From Callipepla californica brunnescens (taxonomy: Eukaryota; Chordata; Aves; Galliformes; Odontophoridae): DNA of 64,000 nucleotides. The stretch is from contig JALIRH010000007.1 of assembly GCA_023055505.1 (NCBI GenBank), forward strand, positions 12,899,773-12,963,772. Reading direction: 5' to 3'. This document shows positions 58,198-64,000 of the stretch, piece by piece. Positions within the stretch are counted from its first letter, which is position 1. Each line of letters opens with the position of its first letter. The notes beneath the pieces are model-generated. The model was not told the origin of the DNA and did not search any database. It saw only the letters and a program-made list of their open reading frames with translations. Both the position numbers and the translations under genes were made by a program.

Positions 58198-61162
58198 TTC
58201 AGGATTGGGAGCTTCATCTCTTAAGATTCCCATCGCAGGAAAGGCACTGTGGAACCTGGGAAAGAGCAACTTAATTTTGCTGTCAGGCCTGGATGACTGC
58301 CTTGTGACCTGATTTAAGACCCATCAGAACTGGAGAGTAAGTATTCTAGGCTCTTCCAGTATTGTCCATGTCTGAGTCTGAGCTGGTTCTGGTTTGTGCA
58401 CTGTGGAATAATATCTGCTGGGAAGGCTAATGAGAGTTCAGCTACTTAGAATTTGCTAACCACGTCATTATTCTTTGGGGTTGAGGGAGTTTGTTTATAT
58501 CTGTCTGTTGCAAATTACTTCCAGGTGTCAAGCTTTATTAATGTTTCTCTTTTGGATTTTGTGATTTTTTTTTTTTTCTGGAATAGTGATCAGTAACAAT
58601 TCTGCCCCTGTACTGAAGGGAGCTCCATTGTATCCCTGATGATATTAGGGTTTTGAACATAAATATGTCTCTGAGTTTGTCATTTGTCTTCCCACATACC
58701 CCCCAAAATTTATATTCTGGGTGGATTGTTCTAGAAAAAGTTCTTAATGTAAAGTGCACTTATATTTGCTACTAAATATAAAAGTAAACAGGTTAAAGGA
58801 CTATGTGATGACTTGAGCAGAAGTCAGTAGGGAATAGGAAAGCCTAACAAGCTGTGAAGCAAGTGTGTTGCAGATAAACATCTTCCTGTTATCATAAGAT
58901 TTTTGTCATCAAAGAGAGCTGCTATCTGGGGAGGTTATATGGGGGAAGGTAGTGACTTCTGTGTCTTACTCTGTTCAGGTATCTTTTGAAGTGCGGAGAG
59001 AAATTTGGCAAGCAGGATGTGGGCTAATATTTAATAAAGCTACCAGGTCTAACACTAGTTTATTCCCCGTTTTCACTAAGATACTTGGAGTGAATTTTGC
59101 TGGCTACGAATGTGTCAGCAGATTGGGGAAAGCTTGTCCTTTGCTGCTTCATTCTCTGTCACAGAGTTGCCACATTCTAGCTCTGCTTTTCCCTTTCAGG
59201 TTTTATTTTTATATCTTTGCGTTTTGTTATTTTTTTTCTACTGAATCTTTGAACAGCTGTTTCCCACCACAGCAGCATTCCCTCTGTCTGTAACCTTCTG
59301 TTAATCTTCATGGATTCTCTCCATAGACTTTCGTAAAGCCTTTTGCCACAACTCATCACCTTTTTTTTGGAATTCAGAACAAAAGCTGTGCAGCATGCTG
59401 TAAATGTCAGGGTTGCAGAGCAAGAGCAGATTTCTCAGAAGTCCCAATCTGTGTAAAGAAAAAAAAAAAAAAAAGCATGAATTTATTCAATGATGAGTCA
59501 GAGATGTAGGATGATACTAGAGATGTGCCTTACTCTAAGTGGTTTATATCAGCATGGATATACTTATGCTCATGAAACATAACCTGGCCTGCGTGTGGCC
59601 TTACTGTCTGGTCACCTGTGACTCAAGGTTAGGGCATGTCCTTTCACCTCGCAGTAGAAAACTGCTATGTGCTTGAACAGGAAGAAATAAGTCTTTCTCC
59701 AAGCTCTTACTCTGTGTTCTTGCCTTGAAATTCAATGTTTTAGATCATTTTTTGCATACTTAATGTTTATTTAAATTTCATCTATTCATTCAGTTTTACA
59801 GAAGGAGGAAGAAGGCTTCAGAATTGGAGGAACCAGTAGGATTTGGAGATGACGTAGTCTGACTACATGTAAAGGTTTGAGAACCAAGTACAAACTGGTA
59901 CCATGTTTCAAAGCCCATTATGACCCTCAGTATGGTGAGGAAGATCAAATCTTAGGTTTTTCAGAGTTATTGAACAACTGCAGCTGAAAGTTGCAGTTTG
60001 CATTGGTTAAAAAAGCCTACAGTACTTACAGTGACGAAGTCCACTAAAATTCAGCTACTCAATTTTTGTAACTTTTCCTTAACAATATTAATTCCATGAA
60101 TTAACTCATGATAGTTTATTTCATTGCTTATTTGGAGACAAAATAAGCATCATGATTTGTTACAATCCCTATTTGCTGTAGTATATTATTGTAGATTGTA
60201 CAAAATCAATTTTCGTACCATTTAAAAAATGTTCTGTGTAGTATAGGATCTCTTAGTGATGTTTCAGTATTGTGACAGCACCACAATCCAGGAGTACCAT
60301 AGAAGTAAGTTAAAACATAAGTAGTAACATAGAAATATAATCTTAAGACTTTATGTCCCTTACATAGGAAGCTTTTTCCATGAATGACACCTTTTGAATA
60401 TCCTTACTGAGGTCTACTCACCATGAAATTCACACTGTCTTTGAATGGTGGGAAAAACATAGTGAAAGATCTGCTGCTTAGTTGGGATATGAATATAAAC
60501 CAAATCAAATCTGTGTTTGGGACTTAGCATGAAATTGCAGCACAAAATAACTGTGTTATATGCAGAAAATGTTAATAGAAAAAGTCAAGATTAATGCATT
60601 CTGTGTGGTCTTTTCTGGTGTGCAGAGAACAGCAAAAGGGAATGTGGCAGGACTGTCTCACTGGTGTTTTTGCTCTACTGCTGTGAAAAGCATTTTCAAT
60701 ACTTGCATAATTTAGAGCATGACATTCTGATTTTCAAAGCTTCAAATTGGAGTAAAGCATTTACATAATCTAATTAAATCATGTAAATGTTTTATGATAA
60801 TATTCAAGTAAGTGCAAAACTTGTTCCACAGATGCATCCCATTCTTAGGCCATTGGGGAAACCCAATTTAAGCATGCAGATGGATGTTACTAACCATGCA
60901 TGCTCTGGGAGGTCAACAGGGTGCTCTGTTCTTAGTATAACCTCTGACGCCTGTTTCACAGAGCATCATGTTTCCAAGAGCTTGAAGGTAAGCTGATACC
61001 AGAGGGAAAGGCAAAGCAGATTTAAAAGGCTACTTGCAACCTCTTATAATTTGAATGAAAGTGATGCTACTGCAGTATGTAATAAATTGCTTCAATTTCG
61101 GTGAACATTAAAATAATCCCATGGTGACCCTCTTAGCAGCAGCCCTGCCACATGTAGTATCA

Positions 61163-61217
61163 GATCTCACAAAGTACACATAGTACTTGGATGGGAAGCT
61201 ACCAGGGGAAACCCTAC
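61163..61217 (+). repeat. 5S-rRNA-like fragment (possible 5S-headed SINE)
   Basis: The 16-mer tagtacttggatggga at 61181-61196 matches box C of vertebrate 5S rRNA as I remember it. It is preceded by 'gatctca', as in 5S, and followed by 'ccaggggaaaccc', which aligns loosely with the post-box-C region. Box A is missing: about 14 bases are deleted between 'gatctc' and 'tagtac'. It therefore cannot be a functional 5S gene. It may be a 5S pseudogene or the head of an ancient 5S-derived SINE such as AmnSINE1. Confidence 0.6.
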
Positions 61218-63485
61218 AAACTCTCTTGGCGACTACTGGGTTTGTTTTTGCCTCTGGCTGCGCTAACTCACAAAATATTGGAAGCACTTGGCCAGCATCC
61301 ATGATGAGAGATGCTGTCTTGTAGTGAGGTTTTTAAGAAATCTTTATTTTTCCCACTAAATTGTCTTCACGGTAGTTCTTCAGTGAATCCTGTCTTTTTT
61401 TTTCCTAATATTGCAGTGAGCGAGTCCTAATTTTCCAAATTTGCACAAGCTAACACTAGGCTAGTACTAGCAGCATTTTTTTTTTTTTTTTAAGTACAGT
61501 GCTTCTTTGCTCAAATGAATTTTTGTTATTAGCAAAGCTAGGTTCTCTGAGACTGGGTTGCTATCTGTTCTAACTAAAATCATTGCAGTTTACGTTTATC
61601 GTTGCCATACTAATTTACTGTAACTGATGACAGAAATGTGTGTATGTACTGCCAGGTGTTTTGTGCTTTCACAGGAATTATAATGGCAAGGAAGCACGAG
61701 GGTGTTACCTGTGCCAGGCTGCTGATGCAAGCAGTGTGCTGCTAGAAATGTAGGCTGAACTGTACACACAGTGCTGATCTGGTTTGTGCATATAACATAA
61801 CTATGATATTAGCCCGTAGCACTCATTTTTATCCAAAAGTTATCTTAAGGGAAGCCTGTATCTAACATACCTTTCAATTTGGGTATTATAATTGTATTAT
61901 TTACTGTCGCATAATAATATGCAAAATAATAAATTAGTTTGGAGCTCAGTGGTATGAGAAGCTCTAGATACATGAAAGTCATGTCTGATGTAGCTCTGAG
62001 AAAGGTGAAATATACCAGTGGTGAATTAAATCTTTGCTAATTAGACATAGAAATATAATTACTTAACAAATTTTTCATCTAATTTTTGAGGGAGTGAAGC
62101 TAGCATAAATTTCAAATGGCAGCAGAGATGTTCAGCACGTAGTGTTAACTGCCAAGGAGAACAATGCAGTGACCTTATTCGCAACTACACATGCATCATG
62201 TGTAGGAATGCCTGTCATAGCCATAATGATTTAACATCAGGGAAGGCCAATATTTCTTGGTTCTTCCTCCGCACTGTAGGCAGTTTCTTTTAGAAGTGGA
62301 ATGGGAAGCTGTAGGTGTTTCTGGTGAAAAATGGTAATGCTGGGGAGGTGCCCTTTACTACAAATCTAGCATTGCTGCTAGCTTTTAGTTCAACTTATGA
62401 AAAAGGATTCGCAAAGTCACAGCCTGATAAACGAAGCCAGAGCTGGATGAAGCATAAGTTTCAGCACACTTGGAATTGTGTATTTTGCATTACTCGTCTG
62501 TTAATTACATTGTGTTAAAGTATAGTGAGTAACACTGGGAAAGTTTTTTTTAAGGCAGTGAGACTATTTAATTGCAGAACAAGAATGCTTTTCCTTTAAA
62601 ATCTGCAATATTTTGGTCATTGGAGATGCTTAGAATTTAGACTGGAAAGCTCATAGAAACAGTGCTTAACTCAAACCACTAGGATATATGCACCGCTGTT
62701 CATTTTGTACTTGTACAGTAAAAAAAAAAAGCATCACAAAACACTATGTGCGAATGGTTGTTAGTAGTTCCATTATAAAATCTCTGAGCTACCTTTCAAT
62801 ACTGAGTTGACTTTGGGCCTGATATATCACCTATATAACTGCTAAAAGATCTTGAGTGCCAGTCTTTATCGGTGTTAAATAATTGCACATCAGGATTTGT
62901 AAGCGTCTGATCCACAAGTGCCTGTGGTCAACGAATCATCTCTGCAGTCTACAAGCTGCTCTTCTATTACTATGTGGGTTGTTTTCACCTATGGCATCTA
63001 TGCTTCAACACGAGACAAAGCACTCAAGCTTTTTTTTTTTTTAATTGATGAAAATTGTAGCGTATGTTGCAGTTTGGTTTCCTTAAATTCCTGCTTCCAT
63101 AGTAATATAATGTTTTCAAAGAATTTGATCTGAAAAGTTTAGGAGGGTGTTGAATAAATTGAAGAACAGCTAAGGCAAACTTTAACACTCTGTACACACA
63201 TAGAAAACGGGTTCTCAACCTTAGCGATATCCCCAGGTGCATATTAGCTACCTTTGAAACTGTAAGATTCAGCTCATAAAATTGAATTACTTTAAGAGAA
63301 ATAAATACTGAGGAATAAAATGAACAGCAAGAAGTCTTTCCTTGTTTCTCACAATACAAAATCTACAGGTTGGCAAGTTTAAAATAAATTACGTGCCATG
63401 AGGAAAAGTATTTTTTGTTTTTGTGGTAAAGCTCATCGCTTGGTGGAGTGAAGACTAAAGGATTAAGGAGATTTAAAAAATAATA

Positions 63486-63605
63486 TAATCAAAGAACATC
63501 CTGAGTTAGAAAAGATCCATAGGGATCACTGAGTCCAACTCCTGGCTCCACAAAGGACCACCCAGAAATCAGACCACGTGTCTGATGAGAGTGTTTTGCC
63601 TCAGG
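63486..63605 (-). repeat. CR1 LINE 3' end (antisense)
   Basis: The + strand shows 'aaagaacatcctgagttaga', 'atagggatcactgagtccaa', 'ctcctggctccacaaaggac' and 'cagaccacgtgtctgatgag', a well-conserved reversed CR1 3' end. Confidence 0.9.
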
Positions 63606-64000
63606 AAGTCTTTAGTTTAGGTTTCTGGGAACTCAGCAAGTGAGAAATTGCACATTTGCTACTGAAATTTCTACTGATCTATCCTGGAGTTAAAGTACAG
63701 GTTGGATACGCTTTTTTTAATATGGTGTGTTATGGCAATTCTGTCTTCCCTAGGTTTGCAGTCTGACCTCCTTACTTAAAATATTGAGAAGGACAGAGTA
63801 ATTTCTAAGCAACTTAATAAATGTCTGTGTGGTTCATCGAACTACATAGCTGTTATGTGGGGCATGTATGAAAACTGCCATCAGTACGCAAGTAGAACTC
63901 AAGCAAGGTGGGCTTGATACAGAGCTCATAGATGATGATGAAGCATTAACTGTGGCTTCAGTAGTTTTTAAGTTAATTTCAATGCCATCTTTTCTACTAA

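Larger units (their letters stand above)
50950..64000. other. Gene-poor 3' flank of EIPR1
   Basis: No exon with a recognisable protein was found on either strand in these 13 kb. The stretch holds two antisense CR1 pieces (55700-55985, 63486-63605), T-rich low-complexity runs (53155-53190, 54850-54907), an A-run near 59459-59474, a CTCF-like motif (58182-58197) and a 5S-rRNA-like fragment (61163-61217). In mammals the neighbour on this side is the distant gene MYT1L, so a long intergenic gap here fits conserved synteny. Unannotated noncoding transcripts cannot be excluded from sequence. Confidence 0.65.

Noticed and set aside
61108..61302. 64-codon minus-strand open frame
   Set aside because: It overlaps the 5S-rRNA-like fragment in antisense and has no protein similarity that I recognise.

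Overview
This is a 64 kb window of vertebrate nuclear DNA. It carries all but the first coding exon of one gene, EIPR1 (EARP-complex-interacting protein 1, formerly TSSC1), on the + strand, followed by about 13 kb of gene-poor 3' flank. A bird is indicated. The recognisable interspersed repeats are almost all CR1 LINEs, several ending in the avian tail of repeated ATTCTGTG-like octamers. No Alu, B1, L1 or mammalian LTR elements were seen. The translated exons differ from the human EIPR1 sequence, as I remember it, at scattered conservative positions. A galliform such as chicken is plausible, but the window alone does not prove it.

Layout: 1-463 is the end of an intron. Eight coding exons follow: 464-547, 6224-6356, 26172-26328, 34890-34989, 37446-37582, 41081-41248, 42492-42659 and 50645-50819. 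All have GT-AG borders and the reading frame stays open across every junction. If the upstream exon supplies 14 codons as in mammals, the protein is 387 residues, the usual vertebrate length. The stop codon is at 50817-50819 and an ATTAAA polyadenylation signal lies at 50910, so the 3' UTR is very short. The introns are AT-rich and hold CR1 fragments, homopolymer runs, AT microsatellites and small palindromes, with no convincing second gene. From about 50.95 kb to the end I find no gene. That stretch has two antisense CR1 pieces, a CTCF-like motif and a fragment resembling 5S rRNA.

Function: the exons encode a WD-repeat beta-propeller protein. In characterised animals it binds the endosome-associated recycling complex (EARP) and the related GARP complex, and it supports endosomal recycling and dense-core-vesicle maturation.

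No multi-gene or novel system was found. The items most worth a second look are a foldback DNA-transposon-like element (about 48.96-49.19 kb), the 5S-rRNA-like fragment (61.16-61.22 kb), an AATAAA-plus-A21 tract that looks like the end of a retroposed transcript (32.5 kb), a 28-bp tandem duplication of acceptor-like sequence next to exon 6, and the equal-sized, phase-symmetric exons 7 and 8. Most other open frames in the window look like chance.
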